Origin: RGIG8745 sp045576655
GTDB taxonomy: Bacteria > Bacteroidota > Bacteroidia > Bacteroidales > Bacteroidaceae
Reading direction: 5' to 3'
Length of the DNA stretch: 64,000 nt
NCBI GenBank assembly: GCA_045576655.1
Contig: JAZNGW010000032.1
Location: forward strand, 248,001 to 312,000
In this document: positions 7,682 to 15,798 of the stretch, piece after piece
How the letters are laid out: every line of letters starts with the position of its first letter
Numbering within the stretch: the stretch's first letter is position 1
Position numbers and translations under genes: made by a program
Notes under the pieces: model-generated
Told to the model about the DNA's origin: nothing
What the model saw: the letters and a program-made list of their open reading frames with translations, nothing else
Databases searched by the model: none

Positions 7682-7758
7682 TAAAATTAACAAATGTGTT
7701 TTTCATAGTAATAGATTTTTTTGTAAAGAGCCTGCTTGTGAAAGTCGGCTCTTTTTTT
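7682..7758 (+). ncRNA. Putative small RNA of about 77 nt
   Basis: Defined by a consensus promoter just upstream and an oriented Rho-independent terminator at its end. The interior is AU-rich with no usable ORF (the only ATG gives four codons). The 3' U-run overlaps the pyrD stop codon on the other strand. Size, AU-rich 5' part and terminator hairpin fit a trans-acting sRNA. The alternative is that the hairpin merely terminates the methyltransferase operon and the promoter match is chance. Confidence 0.4.
7725..7758 (+). terminator. Intrinsic terminator, plus-strand oriented
   Basis: AAAGAGCC / GGCTCTTT, an 8-bp perfect stem with a 14-nt loop, followed by a T-run. There is no comparable U-run on the minus strand, so it serves plus-strand transcripts. 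Confidence 0.8.
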
Positions 7759-8668
7759 ATGCTTCAAGTTGTCCGATGATTTCCTGAACAGAAGAACATC
7801 CATGCTTGTCAAGCCATTCGCTTATGCCATTGGCAACCTTTACGCTCACTGACGGATCTATGAAATTAGCTGTACCAATCTCTATAGCAGAAGCGCCTGC
7901 AAGCAAAAACTCTATTGCATCCCGTTCATTCATAATGCCTCCCAAACCAATAATTGGCACTTTGACGGCTTTTGCTACCTGCCAAACACAACGCAGAGCA
8001 ACAGGTTTCACTGCAGGACCGCTGAGCCCGCCTGTAGAGATAGACAATACCGGACGGCGCTTTTCTATGTCGATAGCCATACCCATCAGCGTGTTGATTA
8101 ACGAAACAGCATCAGCGCCCGCATCCTCAACACAACGGGCAATGTCTGTAATACTAGTGACGTTAGGCGATAGTTTCACAATAAGGGTCTTCTTGTAAAC
8201 CTCTCTAACAGCCTTTACAACACTTTGTGCACCCTCAGTAGTAACGCCGAATGCCATACCGCCCTGATGCACATTAGGACAACTGATGTTAAGTTCAATT
8301 GCAGGTATATTCTCCAATTCATTGATTCGTGCAGCACATTCCGCATAGTCCTCAGGCGTGTTTCCCGAAACATTGACAATCATATTAGTATCAATGTCCT
8401 TAATCAATGGGTAAATGTTCTTGCAGAAATAGTCAACTCCCTTGTTCTGGAGTCCTACACAATTAAGCATACCACTAGCAGTCTCATACATTCGCGGATA
8501 GTCATTACCCTCTCTTGGATTGAGCGTCGTACCCTTAACTATAATGCCACCAATCTCCTCAAGGTTGACAACATCGGCAAATTCAAGTCCATAACCAAAT
8601 GTGCCGGATGCAGTCATGACAGGGTTCTTCATCTTGAGCCCTGCAATGTTAGTAGTTAAATTTGCCAT
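7757..8668 (-). CDS. pyrD: Dihydroorotate dehydrogenase, catalytic subunit (class 1B)
   Basis: Catalyses oxidation of dihydroorotate to orotate, the redox step of UMP synthesis, in the cytoplasm. The 303-aa FMN-binding TIM barrel shows NPVMTASGTFGYG near the start, the active-site loop NISCPNVHQGG with the class 1 catalytic Cys (about residue 130), and FMN-phosphate motifs GLGGIMN and EIGTANF near the end. The preceding pyrK gene, overlapping by 13 nt, supplies the electron-transfer subunit, which identifies class 1B (NAD-linked heterotetramer) rather than the quinone-linked class 2. Confidence 0.96.
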   Translation of the reverse strand: MANLTTNIAGLKMKNPVMTASGTFGYGLEFADVVNLEEIGGIIVKGTTLNPREGNDYPRMYETASGMLNCVGLQNKGVDYFCKNIYPLIKDIDTNMIVNVSGNTPEDYAECAARINELENIPAIELNISCPNVHQGGMAFGVTTEGAQSVVKAVREVYKKTLIVKLSPNVTSITDIARCVEDAGADAVSLINTLMGMAIDIEKRRPVLSISTGGLSGPAVKPVALRCVWQVAKAVKVPIIGLGGIMNERDAIEFLLAGASAIEIGTANFIDPSVSVKVANGISEWLDKHGCSSVQEIIGQLEA

Positions 8669-9426
8669 GTCAAATCGTTTATGTTAAAAACAGGTCCTTC
8701 TTTGCACACACACACATTACCCTTAACCGTCTTCTCCACACAACAGAGGCACGCTCCAAGTCCGCAAGCCATCATGTTTTCTAACGACACCTCGCATGAA
8801 ATGCCATTCGCCTTGGCAAATCGAGCCACGGCAACCATCATTGGTTTGGGACCACAAGTAGAAATGCGGTCGAAACTTTCTTTAGCAAGCACTGAATGTT
8901 GGGTGACAAATCCCTTCTCGCCTTCACTTCCGTCTTCGGTAGTAATGTACACCTTACCATATTTGCTGAACAAGTCAAGCTGCATCAAATCGGCCTTAGT
9001 GCGTGCACCAAGTAAAAATACAGGTATGTTGCCCGCTTCTTTAAGCGTCTTTCCATATTCCAAAAGAGGGGCGACACCTACACCTCCACCTACAAGAAGC
9101 ACCTTTTCGCCTTCCTTAGGTTCGGTAAATCCGTTGCCCAGAGGGAAAAGTACATTTAATGTATCTCCTTCCTTTAAATGCGCCAATGCCTTGGTTCCAT
9201 CTCCAACTATTTGAACTAACAACCATATTTCACGACTTTCCTTGTCGACGAAATTAATAGAAATAGGGCGACGCAGGAATGTAGTGGCACTTCCGTCAAC
9301 CTTCACCTCGACAAACTGTCCAGGTTTGATTTCGGGAAGTACTTCGTCACTCTGAAGTTTAATCAAGACAAAGCGCGTATGAAGAAACTCCGCGCTCGTA
9401 ACTCTCAAATCTTTTAATTGTTTCAT
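8656..9426 (-). CDS. pyrK: Dihydroorotate dehydrogenase, electron-transfer subunit
   Basis: Iron-sulfur flavoprotein that passes electrons from the PyrD FMN to NAD+ through FAD and a 2Fe-2S cluster. The 256-aa protein begins with a ferredoxin-reductase FAD domain (LRRPISINFVD near residue 52), followed by an NAD-binding domain (VLLVGGGVGVAPLL near 107). It ends with the cluster-binding loop CGLGACLCCVEK plus a downstream VCVCKEGPVF, supplying the four Cys ligands. It overlaps pyrD by 13 nt and starts 3 nt after the nuclease gene stop, giving a three-gene operon. Confidence 0.95.
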   Translation of the reverse strand: MKQLKDLRVTSAEFLHTRFVLIKLQSDEVLPEIKPGQFVEVKVDGSATTFLRRPISINFVDKESREIWLLVQIVGDGTKALAHLKEGDTLNVLFPLGNGFTEPKEGEKVLLVGGGVGVAPLLEYGKTLKEAGNIPVFLLGARTKADLMQLDLFSKYGKVYITTEDGSEGEKGFVTQHSVLAKESFDRISTCGPKPMMVAVARFAKANGISCEVSLENMMACGLGACLCCVEKTVKGNVCVCKEGPVFNINDLTWQI

Positions 9427-9429
9427 GTT

Positions 9430-10338
9430 TTATTTTTCAATAAATTTATCATTGCTTTCTACTACATATTCCTTGTCGTCGGACATAGCACTGAAGAAAT
9501 CATACCCCGTCAACGCCTCTACTGAATCGATGCTCACAACATAATTTTCGAGTGGTTTAGAGTCATCATTATTGTTCATCACAAAGCCCAATCCCATATA
9601 TTCACCGTCATCCTCTATAACCACGACTTTGAAAAAACGTTCGGGAACAGCAATCTTATACTTCTTTCTCGCTCCTATCTTATCTGTCTTATTTGCAGAA
9701 AATATCGGCCCACATACTACATAGACCGCCTCATATTTCCGCCCCCACATGCGACACAAGTCTTCAAGGTCGTTCCAGTCGCCAGCATTAAGACTGTGAG
9801 TCTGCGGGCACATGTTAGTCATTAAGAAACATTCCGTCATTGCCAAACTGTCATACCTGTTATCTGCAGCTGGACACATATGACCACGGTCGTATCCCGA
9901 ACGCGAATAGTCGGAATGCTTTATTCTATGCGCCTCAGAAATATCCTCGTCGGCTAAAAACCAATCGGAACGCTCCACATTCTTCTCAAGTCTGTTTCGG
10001 TCAATCCTCCAAGAAACATAGTCGGGACATCTGGTTGTCGTATTAAAGGAAATCAAATAGGCGCTTCGCTTTAAAAGTACATTGTCTTCATCGACATCAA
10101 TTACTACCTTGTTCAAAGAATCGTAAGCATAAAAAGTCTCGTTTGTCTCAACAGACACAGCCGTTTGCGCGGATGCATGTTCCATATCATGCTTAACACC
10201 GTCTTCCGGCTCTTGCGATACAATACGCTCCACCGTTGTGTCAAAAATTGGCGGTGCTTTCATTCTTTTATTGCACGATGACACGACTGTCTGCAATAGA
10301 ATTAACAAAACAAAAATTGATATATGGGTATACTTCAT
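9430..10338 (-). CDS. DNA/RNA non-specific endonuclease, predicted lipoprotein
   Basis: A 302-aa NUC1/EndoA-type beta-beta-alpha-metal nuclease. The catalytic motif DRGHMCPAADNR (about residue 147) contains the His general base, followed by TNMCPQTHSLNAGDWNDLE with the Mg-binding Asn. The N-terminus (MKYTHISIFVLLILLQTVVSS then C) is a lipoprotein signal, so the enzyme should act on the outer membrane or in the periplasm. The start is the Met that directly precedes the signal; one five codons upstream would begin only a few bases after the predicted transcription start. It heads the operon with pyrK and pyrD, which suggests salvage of nucleic acid for pyrimidine supply, an inference from context only. 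Confidence 0.9.
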   Translation of the reverse strand: MKYTHISIFVLLILLQTVVSSCNKRMKAPPIFDTTVERIVSQEPEDGVKHDMEHASAQTAVSVETNETFYAYDSLNKVVIDVDEDNVLLKRSAYLISFNTTTRCPDYVSWRIDRNRLEKNVERSDWFLADEDISEAHRIKHSDYSRSGYDRGHMCPAADNRYDSLAMTECFLMTNMCPQTHSLNAGDWNDLEDLCRMWGRKYEAVYVVCGPIFSANKTDKIGARKKYKIAVPERFFKVVVIEDDGEYMGLGFVMNNNDDSKPLENYVVSIDSVEALTGYDFFSAMSDDKEYVVESNDKFIEK

Positions 10339-10363
10339 ATTATTATATAACAAAGACTATATG

Positions 10364-10371
10364 CAAAATTA
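10364..10371 (-). promoter_or_regulatory. -7 promoter element of the nuclease-pyrKD operon
   Basis: On the minus strand TAATTTTG (TAnnTTTG), about 26 bp before the chosen nuclease start. It supports the downstream start codon. Confidence 0.6.
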
Positions 10372-10416
10372 GAAAAACTTTTTAATATAAACATTGTGCG
10401 TTTAACACAAAAGAAC

Positions 10417-10424
10417 TACTTTTG
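10417..10424 (+). promoter_or_regulatory. -7 promoter element of tRNA-Thr
   Basis: TACTTTTG, fitting TAnnTTTG, 12 bp before the mature tRNA 5' end; an ATTG near 10392 could serve as the -33 box. Confidence 0.6.
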
Positions 10425-10436
10425 CATCAAAGTTAT

Positions 10437-10509
<73 letters not shown>

Positions 10510-10575
10510 CCTGAAAGTAATTATCTAACACTCAGAAAGATAATTACTTTTTATTTTAAATATAAAAGCAATAAC

Positions 10576-11070
10576 ATGGACCAAGAAAAATACAAGATAC
10601 TTTTCGTGTGCCTCGGCAACATCTGCCGTTCGCCGATGGCAGAATGTATAATGGAACAACTCATCAAAGAGAACCATATAAGCAATAAAATAATGATTGA
10701 CTCGGCTGGAATTATTGCTTACCATGCAGGAGAAAAGGCAGATCCACGCATGCGAAAACACGCTTATCTGCGAGGTTACAACATCACGCATATTTCTCGG
10801 CCTATAAGTACTTCCGACTTTGATGAATTCGACTTAATCATTTCGATGGATGAGAGTGTACACGATGCGTTGCTGGACAAAGCTCCAAGCATTACACTCG
10901 AAAATAAGGTTGTTCGTATGACGGACTTCTGTCAAATTCATAGAGACGCAACCCATGTGCCTGACCCGTACTATGGAGGAGCATCAGGATTTGAGCATGT
11001 CATTAATTTGTTGGAAGATTCGTGCAAAGGACTACTAAAACATGTATTAGATAAAAGTATTAAGTTTTAA
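10576..11070 (+). CDS. Low-molecular-weight protein-tyrosine phosphatase
   Basis: A 164-aa cytoplasmic phosphatase. The P-loop VCLGNICRSPMAE (CX5R, near residue 12) sits at the N-terminus, and the general-acid Asp is in VPDPYYGG (about residue 130), both diagnostic for the family. Such enzymes dephosphorylate tyrosine on proteins, often tyrosine kinases of capsule export, but no capsule genes are close here. The chosen ATG follows an A-rich leader and matches the family N-terminus; the open frame upstream only reads back through the tRNA. It is followed by uvrB after 24 nt, so the two are likely co-transcribed. Confidence 0.92.
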   Translation: MDQEKYKILFVCLGNICRSPMAECIMEQLIKENHISNKIMIDSAGIIAYHAGEKADPRMRKHAYLRGYNITHISRPISTSDFDEFDLIISMDESVHDALLDKAPSITLENKVVRMTDFCQIHRDATHVPDPYYGGASGFEHVINLLEDSCKGLLKHVLDKSIKF

Positions 11071-11094
11071 AATACTTCTAAAAGTATAATTTCG

Positions 11095-13110
11095 ATGGGG
11101 TTTAATTTATCTTCACAGTTTAAACCAACAGGTGACCAGCCAGAAGCAATACGGCTATTGACCGAAGGTTTAAAAGAAGGCCTTCCCGCCCAAGTACTTC
11201 TTGGTGTCACGGGATCTGGAAAGACATTTACTATGGCGAATGTCATTCAGAACATGAATCGCCCTACTTTAATACTTAGCCACAACAAGACCCTCGCTCA
11301 CCAGTTATATACAGAAATGAAAGGGTTCTTCCCCAATAATGCCGTAGAATATTATGTCAGTTACTATGACTATTATCAACCAGAAGCATATCTGCCAGCT
11401 ACTGATACATACATAGAAAAAGACCTGGCTATAAATGAAGAAGTTGACAGGCTCAGACTTGCAGCCACTTCTGCCCTTCTTTCTGGACGTAAAGATGTCG
11501 TGGTTGTATCATCTGTTTCGTGCATTTACGGTATGGGAAGTCCAATGGACTTTAGTGAAAATATTCAAATAATAAGGCGTGGGCAGCCGTTAGACCAGAA
11601 TGTGTTCATCCGGAAAATTGTAGACAGTCTTTATGTTCGTAACGACATAGAACTTACCCGAGGGCATTTCAGGGTTAAAGGCGAGAATGTGGATATATAT
11701 CTTGCTTACGACGAGAAAGTGGTGAGAGTAAACTTTGCATGGGACGAAATTGAATCAATTGTAGAAATTGACCCGATGACAGGATATGTCATATCACATT
11801 TTGACGAATACCGTATATATCCCGCCAACTTGTTCATGACTTCAAAGGAGCGAACTCAGACTGCGATAAAACTTATTGAAGACGACCTTCATGAACGCCT
11901 TGACTTTTATCGTGAAATAGGTGATAACGCAAAGGCCAATCTTCTCGAAATGCGCGTAACCAACGACCTTGAGATGATAAGAGAATTAGGCCACTGCTCG
12001 GGAATTGAAAATTATTCGCGCTATTTTGACGGAAGAAAAGCTGGCGAACGTCCTTATTGCCTATTGGACTTTTTTCCTGACGATTTCCTTCTCATGGTTG
12101 ATGAAAGCCATGAATCAATTCCGCAAATCAGAGCCATGTACGGAGGTGATCGCAAACGCAAGATGACACTTGTTGAATATGGCTATCGTCTTCCTGCTGC
12201 GATGGATAATCGCCCTCTAACTTTTGATGAATTTGAAAGTCTCACTCCTCAAACCATATATGTGAGCGCTACGCCGGCGGACTATGAATTACAACGTGCA
12301 GAAGGAGTTATTGTAGAACAAGTTATCCGCCCAACAGGATTGCTCGACCCTGTTATAGAAATACGTCCTACAGAGAATCAGATTGATGATTTAATGGAAG
12401 AAATACAGGTAAGAGCTGAAAGGGACGAACGTACACTTGTTACAACTTTAACTAAAAGGATGGCAGAAGAATTGTCTGAATATCTGCTTCAGAATGAAGT
12501 CAGATGCAATTATATACATAGCGATATCGACACATTTGAGCGCGTGGACATTCTCCAAAGATTGCGACGTGGAGAGATTGACGTAATAGTAGGAGTAAAT
12601 CTGCTACGCGAAGGGCTTGATTTGCCTGAGGTTTCACTCGTTGCAATACTTGATGCGGATAAAGAAGGTTTTTTGAGAAATTACAGAGCGTTAACACAGA
12701 CAATTGGTCGAGCTGCACGCAATATTAATGGTAAAGCAATCTTGTATGCAGACAAGATAACAGACAGTATGCAGAGAACCATAGACGAAACAAATAGACG
12801 CAGAGAGAAACAGATAAAGTATAACGAAGAAAACGGTATAACACCACAACAAATAAAGAAAAATACAGACTTAGGCACAGGAGCAAACAGAAAGAATTAC
12901 ATAGATGTTGTAAGCAATGATACTTCACCTGTGGCTGTAGCGGCAGAGTCTGATCCTATCATTTCCAAGATGAACAAAGAACAGTTGAAACGCGCTATAG
13001 AGCATACTCGACAAGAGATGCTTGCTGCATCGAAAAAACTGGACTTTATTCTGGCTGCACAATACCGAGACGAAATGCTTAAATTACAGGAGTTGCTAGA
13101 CAGCAAATAG
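11095..13110 (+). CDS. uvrB: Excinuclease ABC subunit B
   Basis: Damage-recognition helicase of nucleotide excision repair, which loads with UvrA and then recruits UvrC for incision. The 671-aa length is standard. In order: Walker A GVTGSGKTFTMANVI (near 38), the beta-hairpin YYDYYQPEAYLP that clamps the strand (near 92), the helicase DESHESIPQIR box (near 338), helicase motifs V and VI (GVNLLREGLDLPEV and QTIGRAARN, near 500-545), and the C-terminal UVR domain ending AAQYRDEMLKLQELL that contacts UvrC. It converges with the DUF3078 gene 8 nt away; no separate terminator is visible between them. Confidence 0.98.
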   Translation: MGFNLSSQFKPTGDQPEAIRLLTEGLKEGLPAQVLLGVTGSGKTFTMANVIQNMNRPTLILSHNKTLAHQLYTEMKGFFPNNAVEYYVSYYDYYQPEAYLPATDTYIEKDLAINEEVDRLRLAATSALLSGRKDVVVVSSVSCIYGMGSPMDFSENIQIIRRGQPLDQNVFIRKIVDSLYVRNDIELTRGHFRVKGENVDIYLAYDEKVVRVNFAWDEIESIVEIDPMTGYVISHFDEYRIYPANLFMTSKERTQTAIKLIEDDLHERLDFYREIGDNAKANLLEMRVTNDLEMIRELGHCSGIENYSRYFDGRKAGERPYCLLDFFPDDFLLMVDESHESIPQIRAMYGGDRKRKMTLVEYGYRLPAAMDNRPLTFDEFESLTPQTIYVSATPADYELQRAEGVIVEQVIRPTGLLDPVIEIRPTENQIDDLMEEIQVRAERDERTLVTTLTKRMAEELSEYLLQNEVRCNYIHSDIDTFERVDILQRLRRGEIDVIVGVNLLREGLDLPEVSLVAILDADKEGFLRNYRALTQTIGRAARNINGKAILYADKITDSMQRTIDETNRRREKQIKYNEENGITPQQIKKNTDLGTGANRKNYIDVVSNDTSPVAVAAESDPIISKMNKEQLKRAIEHTRQEMLAASKKLDFILAAQYRDEMLKLQELLDSK

Positions 13111-13118
13111 TACTTCTG

Positions 13119-14441
13119 CTAAAAATCATAGGTAAGACCAAAAGTCAAATACTCTCTAAACTGGAAATACCCAAGATTGTCATCATACAAATGTGGCGGT
13201 CTGTTATCATCAAAACGCCAGAGTGTGTAAAGTTCTGAAGATATGTATTTTGTCAGTTTATAACGTAGTTTGTTTTCTAATTCAGACTCGGTATATTCAT
13301 AAGATGTAAATGCTGTTAGACGGCAGTTCCATGTAAGATTTTTGAGGATATTAACCGAAGACAATAATTCGAATTTTGCACCGAAGTCTTCGCGTTTATC
13401 CTGATTCTTCATGTTTGTTGCATTGTGTATGTTTTCATCGCTGCTACCAATATAGCGCATTTTATAAGAGAGCGGAAGAAGAGCAATTGACAATGTGTTT
13501 CCATTCTTGAAACTTGGTCTGAAGTCCATACCAACAGAAAGATACATATCGAGAGGAGCCATGAAGTCCGCATAGGTTCTGCGGTCATTCGATCTGTAGC
13601 TTGGCAAAAACTGAGTGGTCGCTTCGAATGTGGTAGTATATGACCAATTCTTTTTCGCTTTAACGCCAAGTTTAGACCACAATCGCAAGCGGTCGTTGTT
13701 TGTTAGATAGTTGTGGCAAGTATCGTTTGTAGTTGTAACAAAACCCAGGCGCATTTCGAGTGTGTTTTCCCAAATTATACGTTTTTGGTCATTATAGTTT
13801 GCTTTAAAAGTTAGAGATGTGAGCATTGTTGTATTATTGGTTCCTCCCTTATGCCAGTTTTCCGAAAAATAATTTTGCGTAAACTGAGATGTAAACACAC
13901 ACGATGTCTTCCAGAAGTTAGGCCGAGTGACTTTAATACGAACATCATCAACCACGTCATCAACATCCGCATAGTTCTCTTGAGATTTAAAAACGCCATT
14001 AAACACTTGTTCTGCATTCTGTTCTTTCTTCTCTTCAGGAATAACTACTTCTACACCGTCAAGAACATCCTCATGCATTGTAAGCAAATTGACATTTGAA
14101 CTATACAAATTCAATAGCAATCCGTCAAAGACATCAGTTTCTTTTTCTGGCAAAGTGTTCCCTGCCAATTTATCGCAGTCATTTATTTTTAGACAATCGT
14201 TAATGGTTTTTCGATAATAAATTGACGGGGAAAGCAATTTGTATAACTGAGGAGTTATATTGCAATCTTGTATACTATCAGAATATATTTGCCGACGTAA
14301 AGTCGAAATGAAATCGCAATATTGCTTTACATTAGATTCAAAACTGTCATTGGCTTTTGTATTTTGCGCATAAACCCTAAAATTATAGACAAAAGATAAG
14401 GCCGTTGCAATACATAAATAATATATGTTCCTAATACCCAT
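13119..14441 (-). CDS. DUF3078 family outer-membrane protein
   Basis: A 440-aa protein with an N-terminal signal (ending VYAQ). Its last 250 residues are a series of amphipathic beta strands matching DUF3078: FWKTSCVFTSQFTQNYFSEN, WHKGGTNNTTML, and a terminal FREYLTFGLTYDF ending in Phe, the usual barrel C-terminus for BAM-dependent insertion. Residues about 25-150 form a separate polar domain. The protein probably forms an outer-membrane beta-barrel; its substrate is unknown. It is divergently transcribed from the Ser/Arg-rich secreted protein gene. Confidence 0.85.
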   Translation of the reverse strand: MGIRNIYYLCIATALSFVYNFRVYAQNTKANDSFESNVKQYCDFISTLRRQIYSDSIQDCNITPQLYKLLSPSIYYRKTINDCLKINDCDKLAGNTLPEKETDVFDGLLLNLYSSNVNLLTMHEDVLDGVEVVIPEEKKEQNAEQVFNGVFKSQENYADVDDVVDDVRIKVTRPNFWKTSCVFTSQFTQNYFSENWHKGGTNNTTMLTSLTFKANYNDQKRIIWENTLEMRLGFVTTTNDTCHNYLTNNDRLRLWSKLGVKAKKNWSYTTTFEATTQFLPSYRSNDRRTYADFMAPLDMYLSVGMDFRPSFKNGNTLSIALLPLSYKMRYIGSSDENIHNATNMKNQDKREDFGAKFELLSSVNILKNLTWNCRLTAFTSYEYTESELENKLRYKLTKYISSELYTLWRFDDNRPPHLYDDNLGYFQFREYLTFGLTYDF

Positions 14442-14479
14442 TGCTCAACTATACTGTTTAATTTAACACTAATATGCTA

Positions 14480-14511
14480 CAAAATTACTGCATATATTTA
14501 TTTTTCGCAAA
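14480..14511 (-). promoter_or_regulatory. Promoter of the DUF3078 gene
   Basis: On the minus strand TTTG, 20 bp, TAATTTTG, about 40 bp before the start codon. Confidence 0.65.
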
Positions 14512-14582
14512 CCAAATGTAAAAATAGGAATTTCCCTACCTCTATTTAGGGATTTTCCATACAAACCGATGTCACTATTAAT

Positions 14583-14590
14583 TAATTTTG
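14583..14590 (+). promoter_or_regulatory. -7 element upstream of the Ser/Arg-rich secreted protein
   Basis: TAATTTTG, 75 bp before the start codon. It is flanked by the 6-bp inverted repeat CACTAT / ATAGTG, which could be an operator overlapping the transcription start. Confidence 0.55.
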
Positions 14591-14665
14591 CATAGTGAAT
14601 AAAATACATTAATCTATCGAACAAATTTTCAATCAAAGAAATTAAACATTTTAAATAAAAACAAC

Positions 14666-15739
14666 ATGAAAAATCTATTCGTAACACTCTTGATGCTGGT
14701 GCCTGCATCACTTATGGCGCAAGATGACGATTTGTATTTCGTGCCTGAGAAACCTGCGGCAAAGGTTGTCAAAGAAACCTCTGCTAACAAATATTCGGTT
14801 GACGACAATAAGAAATTTGACATCGTAGACTATCATTCTTCATCTAGAAACGAAGATGAATATAATCGAATGTACAACTTTGGTGGTGATTCTCAGAATG
14901 CTGGTAGTTATGACGAAAAAGATGAACAAGAATATGCTCCTGAAGACGATTACGCTTATTCACGACGCATTCTTCGTTTCAGAAGTCCTCGTGTTGGATT
15001 AATTGTGAGCAGCCCTTTTTATTGGGACTTAGTCTACACATACGGCGCTTATGACTATATCTACGATTCTTTCTACGACCCGTTTTATTGGGGATACGGA
15101 TGGCGATATGGATGGTCGTGGGGACCTTGGAACTCATGGTATGGCCCTATATGGGGATGGTCTTCACCTCACCACTGGTATCATTGGGGATGCGGCCCGC
15201 TTTGGGGAGGAGGTTTCCATGTGCATCACTACTTCACGCCTTACAAGCACTATAAGCGAGGAACATTTACTAACAGATATGGTTCTGGTGAAAGAATACG
15301 TACAGGCGCAAATCGAAGTAGAACATCCGCACTTGCTTCACGCAATTCTTCGTGGAGATTAGGAAGCGCAGAACCGCAAAGCAGAAACAGGACATCTGTC
15401 AGAGGCGGAAATAGCAGAACGCAACAGTCGGAAGGAACTTATACTCGCTATCAGCGCTCACGCTCAAGTTCCTCAAATACTTATCGCGGACAGTCTACGT
15501 CTCGTTCTCAGCGCAGTTCAGAATACACACGCCCTAGCAGTTCGAGATATAATTCAGAGAATAATTCAAACTCAACCTCTACGCGTTCTTCATCACGAAG
15601 CAGTAATGTTTCTCGTAGCAGAAGCAGTTCTTCATCAAGCAGAAGCAGTTTCAGTTCAGGTGCTTCACGCTCTGGTGGCTTTGGAGGAGGCGGAGTAAGC
15701 CGTGGCGGCGGTGGCGGAAGCCGAGGAGGAAGAAGATAA
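14666..15739 (+). CDS. Secreted Trp/Tyr- and Ser/Arg/Gly-rich protein of unknown function
   Basis: A 357-aa exported protein with signal MKNLFVTLLMLVPASLMAQ. Three zones follow: an acidic polar region (20-100); a short segment extremely rich in Tyr, Trp and Gly (about 115-190, e.g. WGYGWRYGWSWGPW and HHWYHWGCGPLWGG); and a long low-complexity tail of Ser and Arg ending in a Gly-rich stretch. The tail is strongly basic and probably disordered, and may bind nucleic acid or anionic polysaccharide. No catalytic motif is seen. It has its own promoter and precedes the OmpP1-like gene by 59 nt. Confidence 0.75.
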   Translation: MKNLFVTLLMLVPASLMAQDDDLYFVPEKPAAKVVKETSANKYSVDDNKKFDIVDYHSSSRNEDEYNRMYNFGGDSQNAGSYDEKDEQEYAPEDDYAYSRRILRFRSPRVGLIVSSPFYWDLVYTYGAYDYIYDSFYDPFYWGYGWRYGWSWGPWNSWYGPIWGWSSPHHWYHWGCGPLWGGGFHVHHYFTPYKHYKRGTFTNRYGSGERIRTGANRSRTSALASRNSSWRLGSAEPQSRNRTSVRGGNSRTQQSEGTYTRYQRSRSSSSNTYRGQSTSRSQRSSEYTRPSSSRYNSENNSNSTSTRSSSRSSNVSRSRSSSSSSRSSFSSGASRSGGFGGGGVSRGGGGGSRGGRR

Positions 15740-15798
15740 TCCCTCTACTCTATTCAGAGATATATTAATAGCAATTTCATTGAAAAAAAGACACATAT

